Below are positions 12,363-19,261 of a stretch of 31,463 bases of DNA, in pieces. A model generated the notes under the pieces. The model saw nothing but the letters and a program-made list of their open reading frames with translations, did no database searches and was not told where the DNA came from. Origin of the DNA: Candidatus Harrisonbacteria bacterium (GTDB lineage: Bacteria > Patescibacteriota > Minisyncoccia > UBA6257 > UBA11618); NCBI GenBank assembly GCA_023244865.1, contig JAHFLM010000001.1:1-31463 (forward strand), written 5' to 3'. The translations under genes and the position numbers were made by a program. Each line of letters opens with the position of its first letter. The first letter of the stretch is position 1.

Positions 12363-13223
12363 ATGACTAACCTTCTAGACTTAATAAAAAAATATCAATC
12401 GCAGAAAAAAGCTATCGGTCATTTTAATTTTGCCGAGAGCTCGGTTTTCAAAGCGATCTTGGAATGCTCACGCGAACTTTCAGTGCCGATCATTTTAGGC
12501 ACCTCGGAAGGCGAGCGAGATTTTTTAAGCGTCTCTCAGGCGGTAGCTTGGGTGAAAGCCGCGCGTCATGATGGCTACGAAGTTTTCTTAAACGCCGATC
12601 ACACTAAGTCTTTCGACAAAGCCATTGAAGCTATCAACGCTGGTTACGACGCCGTGCTTTTTGACGGTGGCCATTTACCCCTCGAAGAAAATATTAAAAT
12701 CACAAAGCGTGTTGTTGAATATGCTAAAGCTAAAAATCCTAATATCGTTATTGAAGGCGAGCTTGGTTACATTGGCAATTCTTCTAAGCTCTTGAAAGAA
12801 CTTCCAGAAGGTGCCGCAGTTTTAGCTAACCAATTAACCAAAGCTCTCGAGGCTAAACATTTCGTAGAAGAAACCGGCGTGGACATGTTAGCTCCAGCTG
12901 TCGGCAACATCCACGGCATGCTCATTCACGCCAAAGAGCCAGACCTTAATATTGGAAGAATTAAAGAAATTAAAGAGTTGGTTTCTATTCCGCTCGTGCT
13001 TCATGGTGCCTCCGGTAATTCCGATTCAGACATCCAAAGAGCCGTTCATGCCGGCGTCAGCATTGTTCATATTAATACCGAAATTCGCCTGGCTTGGCGC
13101 AACGCCCTCGACGCCGCCCTTCTCAAAGACACCGACGAAATCTCCCCCTATAAACTCTTAGAAGCTCCTATCGTAGAAGTTAAAAGAGTGATCCGCCACA
13201 AGCTCAGCCTTTATTCGAAGTAG
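12363..13223 (+). CDS. fba: Class II fructose-bisphosphate aldolase (ketose-bisphosphate aldolase family)
   Basis: The enzyme cleaves fructose 1,6-bisphosphate to dihydroxyacetone phosphate and glyceraldehyde 3-phosphate using a divalent metal. Motifs in order: NADHTKS (H80, metal ligand), FDGGHLPLEENI, EGELGYIG (E131, E133), AVGNIHG (H184), LVLHGASG (H214) and INTEIRLAW for phosphate binding. The 286 residues are typical of the class IIB group that also contains tagatose-bisphosphate aldolases, so substrate preference is not certain. The start at 12363 is preferred over an ATG within repeat D four codons earlier. No ribosome binding site is visible. It links the pentose phosphate enzymes upstream to glycolysis. 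Confidence 0.9.
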   Translation: MTNLLDLIKKYQSQKKAIGHFNFAESSVFKAILECSRELSVPIILGTSEGERDFLSVSQAVAWVKAARHDGYEVFLNADHTKSFDKAIEAINAGYDAVLFDGGHLPLEENIKITKRVVEYAKAKNPNIVIEGELGYIGNSSKLLKELPEGAAVLANQLTKALEAKHFVEETGVDMLAPAVGNIHGMLIHAKEPDLNIGRIKEIKELVSIPLVLHGASGNSDSDIQRAVHAGVSIVHINTEIRLAWRNALDAALLKDTDEISPYKLLEAPIVEVKRVIRHKLSLYSK

Positions 13224-13227
13224 CCCC

Positions 13228-13260
13228 CATATTCTCGGAATTAGAACTCAAGATGACAGG
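13228..13260 (+). repeat. Partial CTCAAGATGACA module
   Basis: ATTCTCGGAATTAGAACTCAAGATGACA is a shortened copy of the right half of the element at 2018-2128. Confidence 0.6.
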
Positions 13261-13303
13261 TAAAGGGTAACTTGCTTTTTTGGCTCTCTTATGTTAATAA
13301 TTA

Positions 13304-14011
13304 ATGACTATGCAATTATCTGCTGATGTAAGAAATATTTTCGGTAAGCGTCTCAACGCTTCTAGGGTCGCTGGTTTAGTGCCCGCCGAGCTTTATGGTT
13401 TTGAAGTTAAGAACCTCCATCTTTTTGTTACTTTGAAAGAGCTTAAAAAGGCTTTGAAAGAAGTAGGGGAAAACTCTGTTATCGATCTTCAAGTAAAGGG
13501 TGATGGCAAAGAAGCTACTCATCCAGTTTTAATCCAAGGTTTGCAAAAACATCCAGTCTCCGATGAATTAATCGGCGTGGATTTTTACGAGGTAGACATG
13601 AAGAAGGAAACCGAGGCTAATATTCCTGTGGAGTTGGTTGGTGAAGCGCCAGCCGTTAAGCTCCACGCTGGTATTTTAGTAAAGGTGTTGCAAGAAATCG
13701 AAGTCCGAGCTTTACCTATCAATCTCCCATCAAAAATCTTAGTTAATCTTTCCAGTCTTACAGAGATCAACCAATCTTTAATGGTAAAGGATTTAGATCT
13801 ATCCCAATTCGCCGGAAAAAATGTTAAAATCTTAACTGAGCCAGACAGCACAATCGTGATTGTTAAAGCTCAAATGACCGAAGAGGAAGAAGCCGCCTTA
13901 GTAGCTGCAAACTCCACTGGTGTGGATGCCGTTAAGGTAGAAGCCGAAGAAAAGAAGAAAGCTGAAGAAGCTAACGCCGCTGTTTCTGCCGAAGCCCCTG
14001 CTAAGAAGTAG
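13304..14011 (+). CDS. rplY: Ribosomal protein L25 (Ctc type)
   Basis: This 235-residue protein belongs to the long Ctc-type L25, which binds 5S rRNA in the large subunit. The N-terminal L25 beta-barrel covers about residues 1-95 (GKRLNASRVAGLVPAELYG, then VLIQGLQKHPVSDELIGVDFYEV), and the C-terminal TL5-type beta domain runs from about 96 to 190 (NIPVELVGEAPAVK..., KNVKILTEPDSTIVIV). An Ala/Glu/Lys-rich tail of about 40 residues ends the protein, as in many members. A second ATG two codons in (13310) is an equally likely start; no Shine-Dalgarno site is present and an AT-rich -10-like stretch lies just upstream. Confidence 0.92.
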   Translation: MTMQLSADVRNIFGKRLNASRVAGLVPAELYGFEVKNLHLFVTLKELKKALKEVGENSVIDLQVKGDGKEATHPVLIQGLQKHPVSDELIGVDFYEVDMKKETEANIPVELVGEAPAVKLHAGILVKVLQEIEVRALPINLPSKILVNLSSLTEINQSLMVKDLDLSQFAGKNVKILTEPDSTIVIVKAQMTEEEEAALVAANSTGVDAVKVEAEEKKKAEEANAAVSAEAPAKK

Positions 14012-14039
14012 GCACTCTTTCTCATAATTTATTTTACAT

Positions 14040-15377
14040 ATGCCTGTCTTTAAACGACCTCATTTTTTAGCGTCAATTTTTTTGCTATTTGTTTTATTCT
14101 CTTCGGCTTTTGCCGCCACAACTCCTGTCAGTAACGAAGACCGCAAGGTCTTGGAGCAACAGCTTATTGAGCTAGAGAAGCAAATTAACCAAACCGAAAC
14201 CCTGGTCACTGGCTTCAAAGAGAAGGGAAAAACTTTAAATAAAGAAATCGGTGGCCTAGATAAAGAAATCACTAAAACTAACCTTCAAATTAAGGCGATT
14301 GATTTGACGATCAATAAAATCAATCAAGAAGTTAGAGAAAATGAGGGTAAAATTTCTGCGACTGAAATTCAACTTAACAATAAAAAGGAAGCTCTCTCTA
14401 GCACTTTAAACGCGCTTTACGATCAAGAGAGCACGAGTCTAATCGAAATTTTAATTAGTAGTCATTCACTTTCTAGTTTTTTTGATAACTTAAATAGCCT
14501 AGAGTCTTTGCAGAGTAATTTAGGTGAGGTGCTCGATGATGTCGAGAAAGCTCGAGACGAACTAGTTGATCAAAAGCAGGACTTAGCTCTAAAGAAAACA
14601 GACCAAGGTAACTTGAGACAGTTCCGAGATCAATCCAAAAAAGAATTAGAGGAAAACAAGCTAGAAAAGAAAGACTTGTTGGCGATTACAAAGGGGAAAG
14701 AATCGGCCTACCAAGAGATTGTGACTATTTCTAAAAAGACGGCGGCTCAAATTAGAAATCGAATCTTCGAATTCTTGGGCGGTGGCCAGCTCTCTTTTGA
14801 GGACGCGTATAAATTAGCCAAGCAGGCAGGGGATTTGACCGGCATGCAACCCGCCATGATTCTAGCTGTACTTGATAGGGAGTCTGCTTTTGGCCAAAAT
14901 GTGGGTCGCTGCAAGTATCAAGGTGCGATGCATCCCAAAAGAGACATCCCTATCTTTCTTGCCATCACTAAGGCCCTGGGTTTAGATCCTGACACGATGC
15001 TTGTCTCTTGTGCTAATAAGGACGGTGCCTACGGTGGCGCCATGGGCCCAACTCAGTTTATTCCCTCCACTTGGCAACTTTATTCCGATGAAATTGGTTC
15101 TTTAACTGGCAATATTCCCCCTTCGCCATGGCGAAATCTCGACGCCTTTGTCGGTACCGGCCTTTATTTAAGCGACTCTTTTAATTCTTCGGCTTGTATC
15201 AATTACAGTAAACAAATTCCCGGAGAGGCTTTACTTTTAAGGAATCGTTGCACCGCGGCTAAGTATTATGCCGGCAGTCGCTGGATGACTTATCGTCTCA
15301 CCTATGGCGACAAAGTTGCTCGCAAAGCTCAGGAATTTGAAGAGGATATCAAGAGCATCACCGCTGCCAACAACTAA
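14040..15377 (+). CDS. Exported coiled-coil protein with C-terminal lytic transglycosylase domain
   Basis: A signal peptide (basic residues 5-6, hydrophobic core to 20, cleavage after AFA at 25) is followed by a long coiled coil (about residues 34-255, many Lys/Glu/Leu heptads) like that of EnvC/PcsB-type division hydrolase regulators. From about 262 is a lysozyme-like domain: MILAVLDRESAFGQN, with E281 as the likely catalytic acid, and GAMGPTQFIPSTWQLY near 334-349, typical of SLT/MltB-type transglycosylases. Four Cys in this domain (GRCKYQG, VSCANKDG, SACINY, NRCTAAK) could form disulfides. The combination suggests cutting of peptidoglycan at the envelope under control of the coiled coil, probably in cell separation. 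It lies 28 bases after L25 and 20 before the next exported protein. Confidence 0.85.
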   Translation: MPVFKRPHFLASIFLLFVLFSSAFAATTPVSNEDRKVLEQQLIELEKQINQTETLVTGFKEKGKTLNKEIGGLDKEITKTNLQIKAIDLTINKINQEVRENEGKISATEIQLNNKKEALSSTLNALYDQESTSLIEILISSHSLSSFFDNLNSLESLQSNLGEVLDDVEKARDELVDQKQDLALKKTDQGNLRQFRDQSKKELEENKLEKKDLLAITKGKESAYQEIVTISKKTAAQIRNRIFEFLGGGQLSFEDAYKLAKQAGDLTGMQPAMILAVLDRESAFGQNVGRCKYQGAMHPKRDIPIFLAITKALGLDPDTMLVSCANKDGAYGGAMGPTQFIPSTWQLYSDEIGSLTGNIPPSPWRNLDAFVGTGLYLSDSFNSSACINYSKQIPGEALLLRNRCTAAKYYAGSRWMTYRLTYGDKVARKAQEFEEDIKSITAANN

Positions 15378-15385
15378 TAAAATGT

Positions 15386-15391
15386 TATTAT
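15386..15391 (+). promoter_or_regulatory. Extended -10 (TGT-TATTAT) before the 300-aa exported protein
   Basis: TGT precedes TATTAT, which ends six bases before the ATG at 15398. A second -10-like TATAAT abuts the ATG. Either way the transcript would be leaderless. Confidence 0.4.
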
Positions 15392-15397
15392 TATAAT

Positions 15398-16300
15398 ATG
15401 AAGCGTTTTTGTTATTGCTTTATTTTTTTAGCCATCATCACCTTAAGTTTAGTGGTTGCCGCTAACCCAACTAATCCGAATTCTCTTCCAGATAATCAAA
15501 ACTACGCTGAGACACGAGAGGTTAAAACAGGCTTCTTTAATTTTCTTAAAAGAATTTTATTTGGTACAGATAATTTCGGGGACGGAGAGACATCTGAGGT
15601 TAACCTTTTAAGTACTCCAGAAATCAATAAAGCCGATCAAGCTTTGGGTTTTAGGCGACTTCTTAACGATGCCGATAAACAAATCAATGAGATAGATAAG
15701 CATCTTACCTACATAACCAAGACTTTCAATAAAACCAATCTCAATAATGCTAGCGAGGTTTTGAAGAAGCTAAATTTTAAATTAGCCGATCTCAAATCTT
15801 TATCAGTCAATTTAAGGAGTCAGCTAAATACCCCAGATTTCGATTACGATGATTCTTCAGTTTTGCTAAAAGACCATCTCTTAGTCGATTTAAAAGACTT
15901 TCGTTCCAACCTTTTTATTTTTGAGAATTTAGAAAATTATTCTAAGTCTATTAAGAGTTTTGAAAAAGATTTATCTCGCCTAAAAACCAAACTCGATTTT
16001 CTGACCAAGCAAAAGAAAGATACCAAGGAAGCCGAAGCTTTAGCTAGGGAAATTTTTTCCAACCTAGAAGATTTTAAAGGCTATCTTTCTCTCAGTGAAG
16101 AATTAGATTATGAAAAGATTTTTAATTTTGAATCTTCTCTTGAGAAAAATAAGAATACTTTAAGCGACGAACTCTTCACCCTTCAGGGTTATATTAAAAA
16201 AGATGATTTAAGCAGAGTAGAAAGAGGGGAACGCGATAGCGCGAGAGCCTTCAATCCATCCAACCTCGGCGCCTCAGCCTTGCGCATCCTTTACCGCTAA
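15398..16300 (+). CDS. Exported coiled-coil hypothetical protein (300 aa)
   Basis: Residues 1-22 form a signal peptide (MKR, then a hydrophobic core, cleavage around VVAA). The mature protein is strongly helical with Leu/Lys/Asp heptads from about residue 75 to 275 (LNDADKQINEIDKHLTYI, LKKLNFKLADLKSLSVNL, LSRLKTKLDFLTKQKKD), so a rod-like or coiled-coil shape is expected. No catalytic domain is seen. It directly follows the coiled-coil transglycosylase and may act with it at the envelope; that is inference from position. I do not recognise the family. It ends in a short Ser/Ala-rich stretch. Confidence 0.75.
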   Translation: MKRFCYCFIFLAIITLSLVVAANPTNPNSLPDNQNYAETREVKTGFFNFLKRILFGTDNFGDGETSEVNLLSTPEINKADQALGFRRLLNDADKQINEIDKHLTYITKTFNKTNLNNASEVLKKLNFKLADLKSLSVNLRSQLNTPDFDYDDSSVLLKDHLLVDLKDFRSNLFIFENLENYSKSIKSFEKDLSRLKTKLDFLTKQKKDTKEAEALAREIFSNLEDFKGYLSLSEELDYEKIFNFESSLEKNKNTLSDELFTLQGYIKKDDLSRVERGERDSARAFNPSNLGASALRILYR

Positions 16301-16314
16301 CTTATCCACCGACA

Positions 16315-16343
16315 TTGACAGATTGACTGTTATTTCATAATCT
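16315..16343 (+). promoter_or_regulatory. Promoter of a putative small RNA
   Basis: TTGACA (16315-16320), 17 bases, then TAATCT (16338-16343). It is followed within 70 bases by a terminator. Confidence 0.6.
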
Positions 16344-16349
16344 TAAATT

Positions 16350-16414
16350 AGGTCTTCTTTCGGAGGGGGGGTGATCCACGGTCTAACCGGCAGCCTAAGG
16401 CGCCGGTTTTTTTA
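16350..16414 (+). ncRNA. Putative small RNA of about 65 nt
   Basis: Between the promoter at 16315 and an intrinsic terminator (AACCGGC 16385-16391 with GCCGGTT 16402-16408, then T residues) lies only about 35 bases, starting GGTCTTCTTTCGGAGGGGGG. The G-rich run could act as a binding site or as a Shine-Dalgarno for a GTG that would read through the terminator hairpin; the latter looks unlikely. A short regulatory RNA or an attenuated leader without a gene fits best. Confidence 0.4.
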
Positions 16415-16458
16415 TTCCCCACCTAACCACCACCCACCAAGTTTTAAAAATAAACTTT

Positions 16459-16553
16459 AATATAAAAAACAAAAAGTCCCCCTTTTGAAGAGTAAGACCG
16501 GGCTAGCACCCTCGGAGCGCTCTTCAAAAGGGGGACTTTTTGTTTTTTATATT
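16459..16553. repeat. 34-bp perfect inverted repeat, large hairpin between convergent genes
   Basis: Arms 16459-16492 and 16520-16553 are perfect complements, with a 27-base loop. The arms read AACAAAAAGTCCCCC on the left and its complement on the right, so each strand ends the hairpin with a T-rich tail. It touches the stop codon of prfA (16554) and can terminate transcription from both sides. The arm length is far more than a terminator needs. Confidence 0.85.
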
Positions 16554-17279
16554 TTATTTTTTAAACGCCTCAATTATTTTATCCATATCCCCCTCCATAA
16601 TCTTCGGAATATTGTGCCACTTCTTTTCAATACGGTGGTCAGTGATCCTGTCCTGAGGGAAGTTATAAGTTCTAATTTTTTCAGATCTTTCGCCGTCACC
16701 AATCAATTCACGTCTAATGCCAGAGACTCGATCATGTTCTGCTTGGATTCTTGCCTCAAAAACTTTAGCGCGTAAAATTTCCATCGCCTTATCTTTATTT
16801 CTCGCCTGAGAGCGTTCATTTTGCGAAGCCACCACAACGCCAGTTGGCTTATGGACGATCCTTACCGCTGTTTCCACCTTGTTCACGTTCTGTCCGCCCG
16901 GGCCAGAAGATCTAAAGAAAGAAATCTCCAAATCTCCATTATTAATCGGTACCTCTTCCGCTTTCACGAGCGGCATTATTGCCACCGATGAAGTTGAGGT
17001 GTGGACTCGGCCAGCTCTTTCTGTGTCTGGCACGCGTTGCACTCGATGCACACCCGATTCCTGTTTCAAGTCATCGTAAACATGCTCACCCTCGAGTTCG
17101 GCCGTGATATTTTTATAACCATTAGTTGAAGTCGGGGCGTAGTCTAGGATAGTAAACATCCAAGCTCTTTTTTGAGCATAGCGTTGATACATACGAGCTA
17201 AATCCGCCGCAAAAATCGCCGACTCATCACCACCAGCCCCAGCTCTAATTTCTAAAATTATTTTCTGCCAGTTTTCCAT
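16554..17279 (-). CDS. prfA: Peptide chain release factor 1, lacking the N-terminal domain
   Basis: The protein frees the finished peptide at UAA and UAG codons. It has the codon-reading loop RVPDTERAGR with the release factor 1 PxT motif (P84-D85-T86) and the catalytic SSGPGGQNVNK (GGQ 128-130). At 241 residues it is about 110 shorter than normal: it starts at the point where domain 2 begins (IILEIRAGAGGDES), so the N-terminal helical domain 1 is missing. No start further up is possible, because a hairpin and the rpmE stop lie only 66 bases upstream. AAGGA lies upstream of the ATG. The core for codon reading and hydrolysis is complete, so function is likely retained. Confidence 0.9.
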   Translation of the reverse strand: MENWQKIILEIRAGAGGDESAIFAADLARMYQRYAQKRAWMFTILDYAPTSTNGYKNITAELEGEHVYDDLKQESGVHRVQRVPDTERAGRVHTSTSSVAIMPLVKAEEVPINNGDLEISFFRSSGPGGQNVNKVETAVRIVHKPTGVVVASQNERSQARNKDKAMEILRAKVFEARIQAEHDRVSGIRRELIGDGERSEKIRTYNFPQDRITDHRIEKKWHNIPKIMEGDMDKIIEAFKK

Positions 17280-17294
17280 AATATTTTCCTTATT

Positions 17295-17328
17295 ACAAAG
17301 GCTCGATTAATTATAACCGAGCCTTTGT
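17295..17328 (-). promoter_or_regulatory. Intercistronic hairpin between rpmE and prfA
   Basis: ACAAAGGCTCG (17295-17305) pairs over 11 bp with CGAGCCTTTGT (17318-17328). No T run follows on either strand, so it may be an RNA processing or stability element, or a weak terminator. The loop contains TATAAT on the minus strand. Confidence 0.5.
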
Positions 17329-17345
17329 CGTTTACACCATTAAGC

Positions 17346-17633
17346 CTACTTATCTTCTTTATTCTTCTTTGCTACCTTAGCCTCTTTTTTCGCTTCTAGC
17401 TTAGCCACTTTAGTTCTAGCTGGCTTGGCTTCTGCCTTAGCTTTTCTAGCTTTGAACTTATCCACCTTACCCATGGCATCGATTAACTTCTCTTTACCGG
17501 TATAAAAAGGATGGCAGCCGGAACAAATTTCCACCTTTAATTCTGGCCTTGTGGAGCCAATCGTAAACTCTCTACCACAAGCACAAGTTACCTTGGCCTG
17601 ATTAAAATATTGAGGATGAATTTCGCTTTTCAT
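17346..17633 (-). CDS. rpmE: Ribosomal protein L31, zinc type, with Lys/Ala-rich tail
   Basis: The large-subunit protein L31 bridges the two ribosomal subunits. The zinc-binding (C+) form is shown by CAC at 17-19 and CSGC at 37-40; the fold signatures MKSEIHPQYF, CGREFTIGSTRPELKVEICSGCHPFYTG and the helix after it are all present. A tail of about 35 residues rich in Lys and Ala follows (KAKAEAKPARTKVAKLEAKK), which the usual 66-70-residue L31 lacks. It heads the minus-strand rpmE-prfA unit, an order common in bacteria. No Shine-Dalgarno site is seen; the leader is about ten bases. Confidence 0.95.
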   Translation of the reverse strand: MKSEIHPQYFNQAKVTCACGREFTIGSTRPELKVEICSGCHPFYTGKEKLIDAMGKVDKFKARKAKAEAKPARTKVAKLEAKKEAKVAKKNKEDK

Positions 17634-17644
17634 AATTATCTGTC

Positions 17645-17673
17645 ATTCTACACAGAAACTTGTTTTTTGTCCA
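17645..17673 (-). promoter_or_regulatory. Promoter of rpmE-prfA
   Basis: On the minus strand TGGACA (17668-17673), 17 bases, then TAGAAT (17645-17650), giving a leader of only a few bases before the rpmE ATG. Confidence 0.7.
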
Positions 17674-17688
17674 GCTTTTGCTTATTAT
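17660..17688 (+). promoter_or_regulatory. Promoter of the 276-aa hypothetical gene, overlapping the rpmE promoter
   Basis: TTGTTT (17660-17665), 17 bases, then TATTAT (17683-17688). Its -35 and the -35 of the rpmE promoter sit side by side, so the two promoters likely compete. Confidence 0.45.
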
Positions 17689-17752
17689 AGCTGAAGTCGT
17701 TTGATTTTTGAATATTCGAGACTTTTATTAGCTGCCTAGAAAGGAGCCTTTC

Positions 17753-18583
17753 ATGTACCCATTTCTTGATCCTTACCTGAAGTTAATTGAGGAGCGCCTT
17801 CTAAGAAAAGTAGTTCAGTACACTTTAATTGATTTAGAAAAGTTGCTCATTAGTTTAGGCGAAACAGTTGATCGAAAAAAAGTTGGCTTGGCTCGCGCCT
17901 TTTCTAATACGACGACCTTCTTTAGAATTAACGCCCTCCCTAATCAAATGGGGCACATGGAGCGCTTTTATTATTGGCTTTATCTACTTCTGGAATTCGA
18001 TCCGCTTTTGGGTCAATTAAAAGATTTGAGGGGCGACTTCACGATCGATCAGTTTGATCGGGATTCAGAACTTTTCTTAAATGACGACCTCTCGCCTTTA
18101 TTTGGTAGTGCGCCGACCCAACAGGTTTTTCTCCATCAGGTTTTTGAAGCCCTGAGACTGCGTCATTGTGCGCACACTCCACCGCGCGCCTTTTTCAGTA
18201 GCGACATTGCTTTCAATCTCTGTATGCTTTTACGAGATATGGAAATTTTCGCCTCTCTCGTTGAAGCTCCTCTGAAATTAGCCGAATGTAAATCTGAAGA
18301 GTGCAAAATGATCTCGCCTAACTTTATTTTGGCTGATTTCCAAGCCTTTGTACCATTAACGAACGCTCACTTTCAAAACAGAGAAACTCTCGCTTTGATT
18401 TACCTGAGCCAAATCTTCAATGTCTTCTACCATCAAAGCCTTTTCTCAATCGCCGATTTCAACCTTCCGCAAAATCTTTTAGCTTATCTAAGGAAGCAGT
18501 TAGAGGATTCTCCCGACTGGCCAATCATTCACGCCACCATGGTAAAATTCTCCACTCTGTCTCAAGTCTTTTTCCTTTCCTAA
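17753..18583 (+). CDS. Hypothetical protein (276 aa), helical
   Basis: I do not recognise the family. The start is set by AAGGAG seven bases before the ATG. The protein is rich in Leu, Phe and aromatic residues (MERFYYWLYLLLEFDPLL, ALIYLSQIFNVFYHQSLF) but has charged residues spread through these stretches and no clear signal peptide, so it is more likely an all-helical soluble or peripherally bound protein than a membrane protein. A possible Cys pair lies in LAECKSEECKM, with others at HCAH and LCML. It has its own promoter, strong ribosome binding site and terminator, like the other unknown genes here, and separates rpmE from lepB. Confidence 0.7.
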   Translation: MYPFLDPYLKLIEERLLRKVVQYTLIDLEKLLISLGETVDRKKVGLARAFSNTTTFFRINALPNQMGHMERFYYWLYLLLEFDPLLGQLKDLRGDFTIDQFDRDSELFLNDDLSPLFGSAPTQQVFLHQVFEALRLRHCAHTPPRAFFSSDIAFNLCMLLRDMEIFASLVEAPLKLAECKSEECKMISPNFILADFQAFVPLTNAHFQNRETLALIYLSQIFNVFYHQSLFSIADFNLPQNLLAYLRKQLEDSPDWPIIHATMVKFSTLSQVFFLS

Positions 18584-18587
18584 TCGA

Positions 18588-18613
18588 AACCTCCTATTTG
18601 GAGGTTGTTTCTT
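18588..18613 (+). terminator. Terminator of the 276-aa gene
   Basis: AACCTCC (18588-18594) pairs with GGAGGTT (18600-18606) around TATTT, followed by GTTTCTT. Confidence 0.75.
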
Positions 18614-18642
18614 CGCCACGCCGTAGCCTTAGCGAAGGCGGG
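18612..18642 (-). repeat. Inverted relative of the CCTTCGC module
   Basis: On the minus strand GCCTTCGCTAAGGCTACGGCGTGGCG resembles the direct copies at 2863 and 2999. Confidence 0.45.
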
Positions 18643-18685
18643 TAACTATTTTAAATATTTAAAATTCACACTCTTCTCCGTGTAT

Positions 18686-18713
18686 TTGTCTTTTCCTAAA
18701 CTTGTTCTAAAAT
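18686..18713 (+). promoter_or_regulatory. Promoter of lepB, apparently leaderless
   Basis: TTGTCT (18686-18691), 16 bases, then TAAAAT (18708-18713). The box overlaps an upstream ATG at 18712 and lies seven bases before the ATG at 18721, which is therefore the likely start. Confidence 0.6.
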
Positions 18714-18720
18714 GAAACCA

Positions 18721-19254
18721 ATGAGAGAGTTTTTCTACAGCATGTGGCAGATCGTCGAGATCGTGATCATCGCAGCCGCCACTGTTTTTTTAATTCGCGC
18801 TTTCATCGTGCAGCCCTTTCTCGTGAGTGGTTCCTCAATGTTTTCTACTTATGTAGATGGCGATTATGTTTTAGTGGATGAACTCACTTACAAATTCAAA
18901 GAGCCTAGCAGGGGAGACGTGATAGTTTTCCGCTACCCCCTAAAGCCCTCAGTTTTCTACATTAAAAGAGTCATGGGCTTGCCCAGTGACCACGTGGTGG
19001 TTAAGGGCGGCCAAGTTTACATTAATGATAAGCAGGTAGAGGAAACCTATCTAGACAAAGGGATTACGAGCAATGGCGACCTAGATATTGTGGTTAAGCC
19101 CGGTGAACTCTACGCTTTTGGAGATAATCGACCCCATAGCTACGATTCTCGGTTCTTTGGCCCAGTTCCATTTGACAATCTCATAGGATTAGTTAATTTA
19201 AGGTTATTACCTGTAGAAAGAGCTGAAATCATCAGGCGCCCAATCTACAATTAA
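18721..19254 (+). CDS. lepB: Signal peptidase I
   Basis: The enzyme removes signal peptides from exported proteins on the outer face of the membrane. One N-terminal membrane segment (about residues 8-28, IVEIVIIAAATVFLIRAFIV) anchors it. The catalytic Ser-Lys pair is visible as SGSSM (S39) and YIKRVMGLPSD (K82), and GDNRPHSYDSRFFGPV is the conserved box E. The length of 177 is normal for small bacterial forms. The start at 18721 is chosen because the ATG three codons earlier lies within the -10 box. It would process the several exported proteins predicted in this window. hisS follows after seven bases, so they may form an operon with HIT and rpsU. Confidence 0.95.
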   Translation: MREFFYSMWQIVEIVIIAAATVFLIRAFIVQPFLVSGSSMFSTYVDGDYVLVDELTYKFKEPSRGDVIVFRYPLKPSVFYIKRVMGLPSDHVVVKGGQVYINDKQVEETYLDKGITSNGDLDIVVKPGELYAFGDNRPHSYDSRFFGPVPFDNLIGLVNLRLLPVERAEIIRRPIYN

Positions 19255-19261
19255 ATTCTTT

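Noticed and set aside
16485..16775. Plus-strand open frame over the inverted repeat and prfA end
   Set aside because: It is the shadow of the hairpin arm and of prfA on the other strand, with no ribosome binding site.
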